A DNA stretch of 64,000 nucleotides from assembly GCA_016780065.1 (NCBI GenBank), contig JADHML010000001.1, forward strand, positions 82,747 through 146,746. The letters run 5' to 3'. This DNA comes from Flavobacteriaceae bacterium (lineage in GTDB: Bacteria; Bacteroidota; Bacteroidia; Flavobacteriales; Flavobacteriaceae). Position 1 is the first letter of the stretch. The number at the start of each line of letters is the position of its first letter. The position numbers and the translations under genes are program-made. Below the pieces are notes generated by a model, which worked only from the letters and a program-made list of their open reading frames with translations, made no database searches and was not told the DNA's origin. Below, piece after piece: positions 27,914-38,699 of this stretch.

Positions 27914-28791
27914 GATAAAGCCGCAGCAGTTTCTAAGTCTCGATCAATTTTTTTGACAAGCCCCTGTAAGACCTTTCCTGGTCCTACCTCTGTAAAAATA
28001 GTTGCGCCATCTGAAGCCATTTGATGGACACTTTGCGTCCAACGCACCGGTGCGGTGAGTTGGGCGATTAAGTTGGATTTGATTTGTTCAGCATCGGTGA
28101 CTGCTTGCGCGACCACATTTTGATAGATGGGACAAGAAGCTTGTGTAAAAGGAGTTTGCTCAATGGCAGCGGCAAGTTTTTCTCGAGCTGGCTCCATCAA
28201 AGGGGAGTGAAACGCACCTCCCACAGGAAGTATCAAAGCGCGACGCGCACCTTTTTCTTTTAAACTTTCACACGTTGACGCGACCGCCGAGTAGGCTCCC
28301 GAAATGACCAGCTGCCCGGGACAGTTATAGTTGGCTGCAACTACTACGCCCTCGGTTTGATCACAGACTTGTTCTACAATACCATCTTCAAGACCCAGTA
28401 CAGCAGCCATCGTTCCCTTTTCAAGACCACAGGCTTCTTGCATAGCTTGAGCACGTTGAGATACCAATCGAAGACCATCTTCAAAAGAAAGAACTCCTAT
28501 AGAAGCCAGTGCTGAAAACTCTCCAAGAGAATGACCAGCAACCATATCAGGTTTGAAAGCATTCCCTAAAACACGGCTTACAGCTACAGAATGAATAAAA
28601 ATTGCAGGTTGAGTAACCCGGGTTTCTTTCAGGTCGTCTGCACTCCCTTCAAACATGATATTGGTTAATGAAAAGCCTAAAATTTGGTTGGCTTTTTCAA
28701 ACAAAGCTTTAGCTTCGGAATGACTGTCATATAAGTCTTTTCCCATTCCACTAAACTGGGATCCTTGTCCCGGAAATACATATGCGTTCAT
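27910..28791 (-). CDS. fabD: Malonyl-CoA:ACP transacylase
   Basis: AYVFPGQGSQFSGMGKDLY...MVAGHSLGEFSALA...VGGAFHSPLMEPA. Confidence 0.93.
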   Translation of the reverse strand: MNAYVFPGQGSQFSGMGKDLYDSHSEAKALFEKANQILGFSLTNIMFEGSADDLKETRVTQPAIFIHSVAVSRVLGNAFKPDMVAGHSLGEFSALASIGVLSFEDGLRLVSQRAQAMQEACGLEKGTMAAVLGLEDGIVEQVCDQTEGVVVAANYNCPGQLVISGAYSAVASTCESLKEKGARRALILPVGGAFHSPLMEPAREKLAAAIEQTPFTQASCPIYQNVVAQAVTDAEQIKSNLIAQLTAPVRWTQSVHQMASDGATIFTEVGPGKVLQGLVKKIDRDLETAAALS

Positions 28792-28792
28792 G

Positions 28793-29692
28793 CTATTTTC
28801 TTTGATATCTTATAAAACTAAAAGCGTAGTCGTGTTTCTCGTCAGTTGGGTGTTCTTCACGCCATACTTCTTCCCATATATTTAAGTCAATTTCAGGGAA
28901 AAAGGTATCTGCTTCAAATTCACCATGAACTCTTGTAAGCTCAATCTCATGAGCGATTTCCATGGCTTGGGCATAAATTTCACCACCACCTATAATAAAC
29001 GGGCGTGAATCTGACTGAGCTACTTTAACTGCATCGGCTAACGAGCTGACAACCACTGCATTTTCAGCACTGTAGTCAGGCTGACGCGTGATCACTACAT
29101 TGGTACGGTTGGGGAGGGCTTTGGGCATAGACTCAAAGGTTTTACGCCCCATGATCACATGGTGCCCTTTGGTGAGATTTTTAAAGTGTTTTAAGTCGTC
29201 AGACAGGTGCCAAATGAGTTGATTGTCTTTTCCTAATGCATGGTTGGTGGAAACTGCAGCAATCATAGTAATGCGTTGAGAAGTTTGAGGCTCTTGATGC
29301 CATTCTGACTGCGCTTTTATAGAAGCTTCTTTGTCTAATTCACGTTTTATTTTTTCGATTCGAGCTTCTTGTAAACCTACAAGCAGTTTGATTTGCTCTT
29401 GCTCCCAAGCTTTTCCCATAAATCGATGGGTGACAAATACCTGAAAAGTATGAAGTAATAAACCAACGAGCCACAACAAAGCCACATTGAAAACCCATGG
29501 GTACCCAAAAGGTGCGATAGTTTCCCCATAATCCAACCCGATGTTGATAATCACCAGCACGAGATTAATAAACAGGAAAGCTATAAAATGGTAATACAAA
29601 CGTCTTTTTTGACGAATGCGGTTCTGGGCATTTTCGACCAATAAAATTTGCTGGTCATCGATTGAAGGATTTTGTTTTTTCTTAAAAAACAT
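28793..29692 (-). CDS. folA: 2TM domain - dihydrofolate reductase fusion protein
   Basis: N-terminal 2TM module (RRLYYHFIAFLFINLVLVIIN...LLWLVGLLLHTFQVF), coiled linker, then DHFR: MIAAVSTNHALGKDNQLIWHLSDDLKHFKNLTKGHHVIMGRKTFESMPKALPNRTNVVITR...FIIGGGEIYAQAM. Confidence 0.85.
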   Translation of the reverse strand: MFFKKKQNPSIDDQQILLVENAQNRIRQKRRLYYHFIAFLFINLVLVIINIGLDYGETIAPFGYPWVFNVALLWLVGLLLHTFQVFVTHRFMGKAWEQEQIKLLVGLQEARIEKIKRELDKEASIKAQSEWHQEPQTSQRITMIAAVSTNHALGKDNQLIWHLSDDLKHFKNLTKGHHVIMGRKTFESMPKALPNRTNVVITRQPDYSAENAVVVSSLADAVKVAQSDSRPFIIGGGEIYAQAMEIAHEIELTRVHGEFEADTFFPEIDLNIWEEVWREEHPTDEKHDYAFSFIRYQRK

Positions 29693-29735
29693 AAACTAAG
29701 TTAGATTTGGCTAAAATAGTCAATACTAAAGAAAA

Positions 29736-30560
29736 TTACACTGCTACCGCCCCTTTTATATGAGGATGCGGGTCGTAATCTTCGATGGTAAAATCTTCAA
29801 ACTCAAAACTGAAAATATCAGTCTTGTTTGGGTTGATTTTTAGTTTAGGTAAAGCACGAGGTGTTCTGCTAAGTTGAAGCTCAATTTGCTCCATGTGGTT
29901 GGTGTAAATATGAGCATCACCAAATGTGTGTATAAAATCTCCTGGTTGGTAACCGCAGGCTTGTGCCATCATATGAGTAAACAACGCATAAGAAGCAATG
30001 TTAAAAGGCACACCAAGGAAGATGTCTGCACTGCGCTGATAGAGTTGACAAGAGAGCTTTCCATTGGCTACATAAAATTGAAAGAAAGCATGACAAGGAG
30101 GTAATGCAGCTTTTCCGTGAGCTACATTTTCAGAAAAAGATTTTGAGGTGTTCGGCAATACAGAGGGGTTCCATGCTGAGACCAACATACGTCGGCTGTC
30201 GGGATTGTGTTTTAGGGTATGAATCACCTCTTTGATTTGGTCGATTTCTTCGCTGTTCCAATTGCGCCACTGGTGGCCGTAAACAGGGCCTAGATCTCCA
30301 TTTTCATCGGCCCACTCATTCCAAATACGTACCCCATTTTCTGTGAGATATTTAATATTGGTATCACCTTTTAAAAACCATAACAATTCGTATATGATCG
30401 ATTTGAGATGTAGTTTTTTTGTGGTCACCATGGGGAATCCTTCACTCAGGTCAAAGCGCATCTGATACCCAAATACACTCTTGGTTCCCGTTCCTGTTCT
30501 GTCAGACTTTTCCACGCCATGATCCAATACGTGTTGGACCAAATCTAAATATTGTTTCAT
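29736..30560 (-). CDS. thyA: Thymidylate synthase
   Basis: [19 protein letters not shown]...[45 protein letters not shown]. Confidence 0.96.
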   Translation of the reverse strand: MKQYLDLVQHVLDHGVEKSDRTGTGTKSVFGYQMRFDLSEGFPMVTTKKLHLKSIIYELLWFLKGDTNIKYLTENGVRIWNEWADENGDLGPVYGHQWRNWNSEEIDQIKEVIHTLKHNPDSRRMLVSAWNPSVLPNTSKSFSENVAHGKAALPPCHAFFQFYVANGKLSCQLYQRSADIFLGVPFNIASYALFTHMMAQACGYQPGDFIHTFGDAHIYTNHMEQIELQLSRTPRALPKLKINPNKTDIFSFEFEDFTIEDYDPHPHIKGAVAV

Positions 30561-30644
30561 CTAGAAATTTTTTTAAAAATACAATCCAAAAGCTTGGTAT
30601 CTCACATCAAAATAAAAAACTTTTCAAGTCCTTTTTAACCAATT

Positions 30645-31991
30645 TTATCCGATGACGGCTCCGGCAATAATTGCCGATAATATCGAAGCCAAAGTTCCTC
30701 CAACAAGGGCTCTAACTCCAAATTTAGACAACACTTTTCGTTGTCCAGGTGCCAATGATCCGATGCCGCCAATTTGAATTCCTATAGAAGCAAAATTGGC
30801 AAACCCACACAGCATATAGGTTGCCATGATCACTGATTTTTGATATTGTAGGTGTATAACATTCATTGGGTTTTTGAGTTCGGCGAGTTGTATATAACCT
30901 ACAAACTCACTTGCTGCTAATTTGATGCCTAAAAGTTGACCCATAGGCATAATGTCTGGAGTTGGCACACCCATAATCCACATCAGCGGAGCGAAAATAC
31001 TCCCAAGAATGGCCTCAAGAGAAAACTGATCATATAGAGTATTTGCAGCAAACCAATCATTGAGGTTGGTCCAATCACCTACCCATCCTAATATCCCATT
31101 GGCCATGGCGATAAGAGCTACAAAAACCAACAGCATCCCACCAATGGTAGCTGCTAAACGCAGCCCTTCTACCGTTCCGTTAGAAATGGCATCCAAAGCA
31201 TTGGTGCCAATTTTTTCCATGGAAACGTTTACTTCATTGTTGATGGCGTCGGTTTGTGGATAAAGTATTTTAGAGACTACGATTGCTCCTGGAGCAGCCA
31301 TTACAGACGCCGCTAACAAATGTTTGGCAAACTCAAGACGCATTTGAGGATCGTCTCCGCCTAAAAAACCAATGTAAGCAGCCAAAACACCTCCAGCAAC
31401 AGTAGCCATGCCTCCTATCATAACAAGCAAAATCTCAGATTTGGTCATTTTTTCTAGATAGGCTTTTATCATAAGGGGTGCTTCGGTTTGCCCTAAAAAT
31501 ATATTGCCAATAACAGACAGGCTCTCAGCACCAGAAATATGTAAAATTTTAGTGATGGCTAGCGCTAGCATTCGCACTACAAATTGTATGATGCCAAGGT
31601 AAAACAAAAGGGAGGTAAGTGCTGCGAAAAAGACAATCGTTGGTAGGATTTGAAAAACAAATATAAATCCATAGGTATCTGTGTTCATTAAATCACCAAA
31701 CAGAAAAGTACTTCCAGCGTTTGTAAAATCTAGGATGCTTACAAACAGCTTCCCCATGGTTTCAAACACACGCTGTACCCACGAAATTTTAAGAATACCA
31801 ATGGCCAAAATAAGCTGTAGTGTGAGGCCTAAGCCTACTGTTTTCCATGCGATGTTTTTTCTATTGGCACTACACAAAAAAGCTATGATTAGTACTACAA
31901 AAAGACCCAATGCGCCGCGAAGTACACCTGCAGTTGTGATTCCACTACTTGGCACCAATACATCTTGGCTCAACATTCCAATTATGCCCAT
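30645..31991 (-). CDS. Concentrative nucleoside transporter (NupC family)
   Basis: GNIFLGQTEAPLMIKAYLEKMTKSEI...GGMATVAGGVLAAYI...ANFASIGIQIGGIGSLAP. Confidence 0.9.
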   Translation of the reverse strand: MGIIGMLSQDVLVPSSGITTAGVLRGALGLFVVLIIAFLCSANRKNIAWKTVGLGLTLQLILAIGILKISWVQRVFETMGKLFVSILDFTNAGSTFLFGDLMNTDTYGFIFVFQILPTIVFFAALTSLLFYLGIIQFVVRMLALAITKILHISGAESLSVIGNIFLGQTEAPLMIKAYLEKMTKSEILLVMIGGMATVAGGVLAAYIGFLGGDDPQMRLEFAKHLLAASVMAAPGAIVVSKILYPQTDAINNEVNVSMEKIGTNALDAISNGTVEGLRLAATIGGMLLVFVALIAMANGILGWVGDWTNLNDWFAANTLYDQFSLEAILGSIFAPLMWIMGVPTPDIMPMGQLLGIKLAASEFVGYIQLAELKNPMNVIHLQYQKSVIMATYMLCGFANFASIGIQIGGIGSLAPGQRKVLSKFGVRALVGGTLASILSAIIAGAVIG

Positions 31992-31997
31992 TAATTT

Positions 31998-32609
31998 TTA
32001 TTTTTTATCCTTAGTTCGTTTTGAGATTTCGTCCCGCAGCCGGACAGCCAATTCATAATCTTCTTTTTTGACTGCTTTTTTAATGGCTGCTTGGAGTTCT
32101 TCGACACTCAAACGGCTAAGTTCCTGATTAGAGGACTGGGGTATATCGGATTTTGTTTTCTTTTCTTTTTCTTGCTCATCCATTGCGATTCCAGCCTTTT
32201 CCAAAACTTGGTTGTGCGCAAAGATGGGCGCTTGAAATCGAAGTGCTAACGATATTGCATCAGAAGTTCTGGAATCTATGATTTCTTCAATCTTATCTCG
32301 CTCACATATCAAGCTAGAATAAAATACTCCATCGACCAATTTTTGGATGATTACTCGTTTGATTATGATGTCAAACCGCATCGAAAAATTTCGAAACAAA
32401 TCATGAGTAAAAGGTCTTTGTAATTGAATGTCTTTGTCTAAAGCTACAGCAATGGATTGAGCCTCAAATTCGCCAATCACAACAGGAAGTTTGCGATCTC
32501 CATCTACTTCATCCAAAATAAGTGCATATGCACCACTTTGATTTTGGCTATATGAAATACGATTAACCCGCAATTGAATCAAGCTCATAATAGATGTAGT
32601 TGCAACCAA
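31998..32609 (-). CDS. Bifunctional nuclease domain (DUF151) protein with UVR motif
   Basis: ALILDEVDGDRKLPVVIGEFEAQSIAVAL...; C-terminal AIKKAVKKEDYELAVRLRDEISK. Confidence 0.85.
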   Translation of the reverse strand: MVATTSIMSLIQLRVNRISYSQNQSGAYALILDEVDGDRKLPVVIGEFEAQSIAVALDKDIQLQRPFTHDLFRNFSMRFDIIIKRVIIQKLVDGVFYSSLICERDKIEEIIDSRTSDAISLALRFQAPIFAHNQVLEKAGIAMDEQEKEKKTKSDIPQSSNQELSRLSVEELQAAIKKAVKKEDYELAVRLRDEISKRTKDKK

Positions 32610-32644
32610 TTCATGGTTGGCTCTAAAATATGGAAAATAGCTGA

Positions 32645-33604
32645 TTAAACGGAGCCTATTTGTAAAGCTTTTAATTTTTCAGTTAATCTTGGCACTACAT
32701 CAAAAGCATCTCCTACAATTCCGTAGTCTGCTGCTTTAAAAAATGGAGCCTCTGGATCTGTGTTTATCACGACCTTGATTTTGGAGGCATTGATGCCGGC
32801 CAAGTGCTGAATGGCCCCTGAAATTCCAATAGCAAAATAAAGGTTGGTAGCAACAGGTTTTCCAGTTTGACCTACGTGCTCACTATGGGGTCGCCAGCCC
32901 ATGTCTGAAACAGGTTTTGAACAAGCTGTTGCAGCTCCTAAAACCTCGGCCATTTCCTCAATAATTCCCCAATTTTCTGGACCTTTTAAACCACGCCCTG
33001 CCGAAACTACAATATCTGCGTCTGCAATAGAAGCTTTTCCGGTAGTTTGTGAAACATCAATTTGAGTCATTGTTTGATCTGGAATATTTGGTTGAAATTC
33101 TATAACCTGAGCATTGACTTGATTTTCAGCAGCTCCAAAAGCATTGGTTGACAGCCCTAATACATTCATATTCGCGTGAAGGGTTGTGTGTGAAAAAGCT
33201 TTGTTGCTAAACGCCATTCGCTTAACGGTTGTGTGGGCTCCAAAAACTGGAAGATCTACAACATTAGACACATAGCCCGCGTCTAGTTTGGCAGCCAATA
33301 TGCCTGCCATATATTTAGCATTTGCGCTGCTGCTGATGATGACTAGGTTTGACCCCTCTTGTTTTACAGCTTGTGTTGCAATCTCACTGTAGATAAGCGC
33401 GTCAAAATATGGGAAAGTCAAAGTTGTGTTCAGGACTTTATCTGCTCCGAAGTTACCTAGCTCACCAGGTTCATCACAATTTATTGCTAATGCAGTAACA
33501 GTAGTGTTTTGATGGTTGGCAAGTGCTTTTGCATATGAAACAACTTCAAAGGCATTTTTCTTAAGCTTGCCGTTTTCGGATTCGGTTAATACGAGTATAG
33601 ACAT
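32645..33604 (-). CDS. etfA: Electron transfer flavoprotein alpha subunit
   Basis: IVVSAGRGLKGPENWGIIEEMAEVLGAATACSKPVSDMGWRPHSEHVGQTGKPV; AINTDPEAPFF-type motif. Confidence 0.92.
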   Translation of the reverse strand: MSILVLTESENGKLKKNAFEVVSYAKALANHQNTTVTALAINCDEPGELGNFGADKVLNTTLTFPYFDALIYSEIATQAVKQEGSNLVIISSSANAKYMAGILAAKLDAGYVSNVVDLPVFGAHTTVKRMAFSNKAFSHTTLHANMNVLGLSTNAFGAAENQVNAQVIEFQPNIPDQTMTQIDVSQTTGKASIADADIVVSAGRGLKGPENWGIIEEMAEVLGAATACSKPVSDMGWRPHSEHVGQTGKPVATNLYFAIGISGAIQHLAGINASKIKVVINTDPEAPFFKAADYGIVGDAFDVVPRLTEKLKALQIGSV

Positions 33605-33612
33605 TGATTTTT

Positions 33613-34359
33613 TTATAAGACTTTAGCTTCGTTTTGTAATAGATCTATTAACTGGTCTAGGTCATCTGCTGCAATGAGTTTAACATGGGCCTTGGGTTCA
33701 GGCTTTTCGAACTTACTGACTGTTGTGTTTGCATTGATGTCTTTGGCAGCAATGACCTCAAATGGTTTTTGTCGAGCTTGCATGATGCCTCTCATATTTG
33801 GGATTTTTAAATCCGTTTCTTCAACCAATCCTTTTTGCGCTCCAATAATTAAAGGTAATTGGGTTTTTAATGTTTCTGATCCGCCATCCATCTCACGAAC
33901 TGCGACAGCCTCTTTACCATCAATTTTTAGACCAACACAGGTGTTGACAAACGCATATCCAAGCACTGAGGCCATCATTCCAGGCACCATCCCTCCATTG
34001 TAATCAATGGATTCTCGGCCGGCGATGATTAGATCATATGGATTTTCTTTAACAAAATTTGCGATCTGATTAGCTACAACAAAACCATCTGTTGCGTCTG
34101 TATCGATGCGAAGCGCTTTATCTGCGCCAATGGCCAAGGCCTTGCGTAGGGTAGGGTCAGCGTCTGATCTACCGACATGCATCACATCTACAGTTGCGCC
34201 TTGCTGTTCTTTAAACCAAATGGCTCGCGTTAGGCCAAATTCGTCATTGGGGTTGATGACAAACTGCACACCCTGTTTATCAAACTTCGTGTCGTTTTCG
34301 ATAAAATTTATTTTGGATGTCGTGTCCGGTACATTGCTTATGCAAACAAGTATTTTCAT
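33613..34359 (-). CDS. etfB: Electron transfer flavoprotein beta subunit
   Basis: MKILVCISNVPDT...FVINPNDEFGLTRAI...LIIAGRESIDYNGGMVPGMMA. Confidence 0.92.
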   Translation of the reverse strand: MKILVCISNVPDTTSKINFIENDTKFDKQGVQFVINPNDEFGLTRAIWFKEQQGATVDVMHVGRSDADPTLRKALAIGADKALRIDTDATDGFVVANQIANFVKENPYDLIIAGRESIDYNGGMVPGMMASVLGYAFVNTCVGLKIDGKEAVAVREMDGGSETLKTQLPLIIGAQKGLVEETDLKIPNMRGIMQARQKPFEVIAAKDINANTTVSKFEKPEPKAHVKLIAADDLDQLIDLLQNEAKVL

Positions 34360-34468
34360 CTAGAAATATTGAAATGTAAATATACAAAAAAGAGAATAAA
34401 TACTATGCACGCATAATATTTTTCTTATAGTTCAAAAAATTGCTTAAATGGTTTAATTATTACTATTT

Positions 34469-35464
34469 TTGCGCAGTCAAAAAAAAAGCATGAGAACCAT
34501 CCAGTTTAGAGAAGCTATTTGTGAAGCGATGTCGGAAGAAATGCGCAGAGATGAAAGCATTTACCTTATGGGAGAAGAAGTAGCTGAATACAATGGCGCT
34601 TACAAAGCCTCTAAAGGCATGTTAGATGAGTTTGGTGAAAAGCGTGTTATCGACACACCGATTTCTGAATTGGGTTTTGCTGGAATTGGGGTTGGTTCTA
34701 CCATGACTGGTAATCGCCCCATTATTGAGTTTATGACATTTAACTTTGCTTTGGTGGGCATAGATCAAATCATCAACAACGCTGCCAAAATTCGCCAAAT
34801 GTCTGGTGGTCAATTTCCCTGTCCTATAGTATTTCGGGGTCCAACTGCCTCTGCAGGTCAGTTAGCCGCAACACACTCACAGGCATTTGAAAGTTGGTAT
34901 GCCAATTGTCCTGGTCTAAAGGTAATTGTTCCTTCGAACCCTTACGATGCTAAAGGTTTGCTTAAGGCCGCCATTCGCGATGATGACCCCGTTATTTTTA
35001 TGGAGTCAGAACAAATGTATGGTGATAAGGGTGAAGTTCCCGAAGGGGAATATGTCTTGCCCATAGGCGTAGCAGATGTCAGACGTCAAGGAACCGATGT
35101 GACCATTGTTTCCTTTGGAAAAATATTCAAGGAAGCCATAGCAGCAGCTGACATCCTTGCCCAAGAAAACATTTCTTGTGATCTTATTGATTTGCGGACT
35201 GTCAGACCTCTAGATATAAATACCATCATTGAGTCTGTCAAAAAAACCAATCGTTTGGTCATTTTAGAAGAAGCATGGCCTTTTGGTAATGTCTCAACAG
35301 AGATTACTTATCAGGTTCAACAACAGGCCTTTGATTTTCTTGACGCACCAATTATTAAAATAAATACCGCAGACACTCCTGCTCCCTACTCTCCAGTTCT
35401 TTTGGCTGAATGGCTACCCAATCGAGATGATGTAGTCAAGGCAGTTAAAAAAGTGCTACTCTAA
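34469..35464 (+). CDS. pdhB: Pyruvate dehydrogenase E1 component beta subunit
   Basis: TIQFREAICEAMSEEMRRDESIYLMGEEVAEYNGAYK...VIDTPISELGFAGIGVG (real start probably 34490). Confidence 0.93.
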   Translation: MRSQKKSMRTIQFREAICEAMSEEMRRDESIYLMGEEVAEYNGAYKASKGMLDEFGEKRVIDTPISELGFAGIGVGSTMTGNRPIIEFMTFNFALVGIDQIINNAAKIRQMSGGQFPCPIVFRGPTASAGQLAATHSQAFESWYANCPGLKVIVPSNPYDAKGLLKAAIRDDDPVIFMESEQMYGDKGEVPEGEYVLPIGVADVRRQGTDVTIVSFGKIFKEAIAAADILAQENISCDLIDLRTVRPLDINTIIESVKKTNRLVILEEAWPFGNVSTEITYQVQQQAFDFLDAPIIKINTADTPAPYSPVLLAEWLPNRDDVVKAVKKVLL

Positions 35465-35486
35465 AAAATAAACCAACATAATTATT

Positions 35487-37841
35487 ATGCAAAATACAGT
35501 ATTATACTTTCCTCTACTATTAGCCGTTATCGGTTTGATTGTGATGTACGTTCAATCCATTTGGGTACGTAAACAGTCCGTAGGCGATGACAAAATGAAA
35601 AGCATTTCAGAGAGCATAAAGCAAGGTGCTTTGGCTTTCCTAAGTGCGGAATACAGATTATTATTTGTTTTTGTCATAATTGCTTCCGTGGCCTTGTTTG
35701 GAATCTCAACTGTTGTAGAGACGACAAGCTGGCTGATTGTTCCAGCTTTTATCATAGGTGCTGTCTTTTCGGCTCTTGCTGGGAACATTGGTATGCGAAT
35801 TGCTACCGAAGCCAACGCACGAACTGCTGAGGCTGCTAAGACAAGCTTGCCACAAGCTCTGAAAATTTCTTTTGGAGGTGGTACTGTCATGGGACTTGGA
35901 GTGGCTGGTTTGGCCGTTTTTGGTCTCACTTTGATATTTATTCTCCTTTTGGGAAAGTTTATGGATGGCGCAAATGACTTTTACCTCAATATGACGGTCG
36001 TACTTGAGTCTCTTGCTGGCTTCTCCTTAGGTGCAGAATCCATCGCTCTTTTTGCTCGTGTAGGAGGCGGAATTTATACCAAAGCTGCTGATGTTGGTGC
36101 TGATTTGGTTGGTAAAGTAGAAGCGGGAATTCCTGAGGACGACCCAAGAAACCCTGCTACCATTGCCGATAATGTTGGAGACAATGTAGGGGATGTTGCC
36201 GGTATGGGCGCCGATTTGTTTGGTAGTTACGTAGCTACTGTATTGGCATCTATGGTTTTAGGTAACTACATCATTAGGGACATGAGCCTCGATCAAGGCA
36301 GTCAGTTCTCGGATGCTTTTAACGGCATGGGTCCTATACTATTGCCTTTGGTCTTAGCAGGTGTAGGAATCATTGCGTCTATTTTGGGTACTTTATTTAT
36401 TCGTATTAAAGACAATAGTGCAAAAGAAGCACAGGTCCAAAAAGCCCTTAACACTGGAAACATATTTGCCATCCTTATTACTTTAGTTGCTTCATGGTTT
36501 TTAATTGACTTTCTCCTTCCTGAAACCATCAATGGAATGCAGTTTTTTGGAGAGGGTGCCAAGGACATCCCATCTACCAATGTATTTTATGCGACCATAG
36601 TTGGGTTGGGTGTTGGATATCTAATCTCTATATTTACAGAGTATTATACAGCCTTAGGTAAAAAACCAGTGATGGACATCGTTCAAAATTCCTCTACTGG
36701 CGCAGCCACCAACATAATTGCAGGTTTGTCTGTGGGAATGATTTCAACAGCTTCTTCTGTGTTGTTGTTTGCAGCTGCCATTTGGGGCTCTTATGCATTG
36801 GCAGGCTTTTATGGCGTTGCGATTGCTGCCTCGGCTATGATGGCTACTACCGCGATGCAATTGGCCATTGACGCATTTGGTCCCATTGCGGACAATGCAG
36901 GTGGGGTTGCCGAAATGAGCGAATTGCCAAAAGAAGTCCGCGAACGTACCGATATTTTAGATTCTGTAGGTAACACCACAGCTGCTATCGGTAAAGGGTT
37001 TGCCATTGCCTCTGCCGCTCTTACGGCATTGGCCCTATTTGCTGCCTATGTAACCTTTACAGGAATTGACGGTATCAATATTTTTAAAGCAGATGTACTT
37101 GCTGCTTTGTTTATTGGAGGGATGATCCCTGTTGTGTTCTCTGCCTTGGCTATGAAGTCTGTGGGGAAAGCCGCTATGGAGATGGTACAAGAAGTTCGCC
37201 GACAGTTTAGAGAAATCCCCGGTATTTTAGAAGGCAAAGCCACCCCTGACTACGCAAAGTGTGTGGCCATCTCTACCAATGCAGCTTTAAAAGAAATGTT
37301 GTTACCTGGTTTGATTACCATCGTAACTCCGATAGTGATTGGTTTGGTCATGGGGCCAGAGGCACTGGGAAGTTATATGGCTGGTGTAGCAGTCTCAGGT
37401 GTATTATGGGCCATCTTTCAAAACAATGCCGGTGGTGCTTGGGACAACGCGAAAAAATCGTTTGAAGCAGGTGTCGAAATCAATGGAAAAATTGAAAAGA
37501 AAGGATCCGATGCTCACAAAGCAGCCGTTACGGGAGACACCGTTGGAGATCCATTTAAGGATACTTCTGGTCCTTCAATGAACATTCTTATCAAACTTAC
37601 ATGTTTGGTAGGTCTTGTGATAGCCCCCATCTTAGGAGATGGTCATGGTCATGAGGCTGTAGCACAGCAATATGAAAAAAGCATTCAAGTTGAACTTACT
37701 ACATCTGTTGAGGGTGAGACGATAGCAACTGTAACTACCGTAAAAACCAAAGATGGAGAAACTACTGAAACCATTGAGGTCTTTGAAGGAGGTGAAGCTG
37801 AAGTAAAAGCTAAAATTGATGCGTTGACTACTCAATTTTAA
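35487..37841 (+). CDS. hppA: Membrane-bound proton/sodium-pumping pyrophosphatase
   Basis: [56 protein letters not shown]. Confidence 0.95.
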   Translation: MQNTVLYFPLLLAVIGLIVMYVQSIWVRKQSVGDDKMKSISESIKQGALAFLSAEYRLLFVFVIIASVALFGISTVVETTSWLIVPAFIIGAVFSALAGNIGMRIATEANARTAEAAKTSLPQALKISFGGGTVMGLGVAGLAVFGLTLIFILLLGKFMDGANDFYLNMTVVLESLAGFSLGAESIALFARVGGGIYTKAADVGADLVGKVEAGIPEDDPRNPATIADNVGDNVGDVAGMGADLFGSYVATVLASMVLGNYIIRDMSLDQGSQFSDAFNGMGPILLPLVLAGVGIIASILGTLFIRIKDNSAKEAQVQKALNTGNIFAILITLVASWFLIDFLLPETINGMQFFGEGAKDIPSTNVFYATIVGLGVGYLISIFTEYYTALGKKPVMDIVQNSSTGAATNIIAGLSVGMISTASSVLLFAAAIWGSYALAGFYGVAIAASAMMATTAMQLAIDAFGPIADNAGGVAEMSELPKEVRERTDILDSVGNTTAAIGKGFAIASAALTALALFAAYVTFTGIDGINIFKADVLAALFIGGMIPVVFSALAMKSVGKAAMEMVQEVRRQFREIPGILEGKATPDYAKCVAISTNAALKEMLLPGLITIVTPIVIGLVMGPEALGSYMAGVAVSGVLWAIFQNNAGGAWDNAKKSFEAGVEINGKIEKKGSDAHKAAVTGDTVGDPFKDTSGPSMNILIKLTCLVGLVIAPILGDGHGHEAVAQQYEKSIQVELTTSVEGETIATVTTVKTKDGETTETIEVFEGGEAEVKAKIDALTTQF

Positions 37842-37861
37842 AAAAAAAGTACCTAAAAAAT

Positions 37862-37887
37862 AAAAGGCGCCATTTGGCGCCTTTTTT
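37862..37887. terminator. Bidirectional intrinsic terminator between convergent genes
   Basis: AAAAGGCGCC-ATTT-GGCGCCTTTTTT. Confidence 0.85.
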
Positions 37888-38506
37888 ATTTTTTGAATAA
37901 TCCGTGGAGTTGACTATCTATCTGTTCTATAATTTTTCCTAGATCTTCGGGTTTGTCAACAAAATCTAAATCATCTACATCGAAAGTGATGAGTTTCCCT
38001 TTATCGTATCCGTGTATCCACGCCTCATAGCGCTCATTTAAGCGACTGAGGTATTCGATACTTATGGAGTTTTCATAAGCACGTCCTCTTTTGTGTATTT
38101 GATCGACCAAGTTTGGGATCGAGCTTCTTAGATAGATCAATAAATCTGGACCTTTTACCAAAGATTCCATCAGATCAAAAAGTGCACCATAGTTTTCAAA
38201 ATCCCGATGCGTCATCAATCCCATAGCGTGCAAATTGGGTGCAAAAATATGGGCATCTTCATAGATGGTTCGATCTTGTATGACGGTCTTTTTATTTTGA
38301 TGTATTTCAAGTATTTGTCGAAACCTACTGTTTAGAAAATACACTTGTAGATTAAAAGACCAGCGCTCCATTTCAGCATAAAAATCATCTAAGTATGGAT
38401 TTTGTACGACATCCTCATACTGAGGTTCCCACTTATAATGCTTGGCTAATAGTTCTGTAAGTGTTGTTTTTCCGGCACCTATGTTACCGGCCACAGCAAT
38501 ATGCAT
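37886..38506 (-). CDS. Deoxynucleoside kinase
   Basis: HIAVAGNIGAGKTTLTELLAKHY...VIQDRTIYEDAHIF...IYLRSSIPNLVDQIHKRGRAYE. Confidence 0.9.
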   Translation of the reverse strand: MHIAVAGNIGAGKTTLTELLAKHYKWEPQYEDVVQNPYLDDFYAEMERWSFNLQVYFLNSRFRQILEIHQNKKTVIQDRTIYEDAHIFAPNLHAMGLMTHRDFENYGALFDLMESLVKGPDLLIYLRSSIPNLVDQIHKRGRAYENSISIEYLSRLNERYEAWIHGYDKGKLITFDVDDLDFVDKPEDLGKIIEQIDSQLHGLFKK

Positions 38507-38699
38507 AATAGATGATTTTAATTAAAGTCTAAAAATATAAAATTCATACTAGAGTTAGATACTTAATATTGATTTCTATACAACTTTATTCCATCTCCCT
38601 TATCAATAATAATCGAATCCCTAAGATTTGCCAAAAAGAGAAAATAATTTTTAACCCCATACTGAATTATGTCTATCTTTGGAAAATAAACCTACAATA

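Noticed and set aside
35552-37835. Antisense ORFs opposite hppA and many similar ORFs in the track
   Set aside because: Shadow ORFs opposite well-supported coding genes; no independent support for translation.
37640-37841. Polar C-terminal tail of the pyrophosphatase as a fused new domain
   Set aside because: Short low-complexity tail after the last TM segment; I cannot support a domain assignment.
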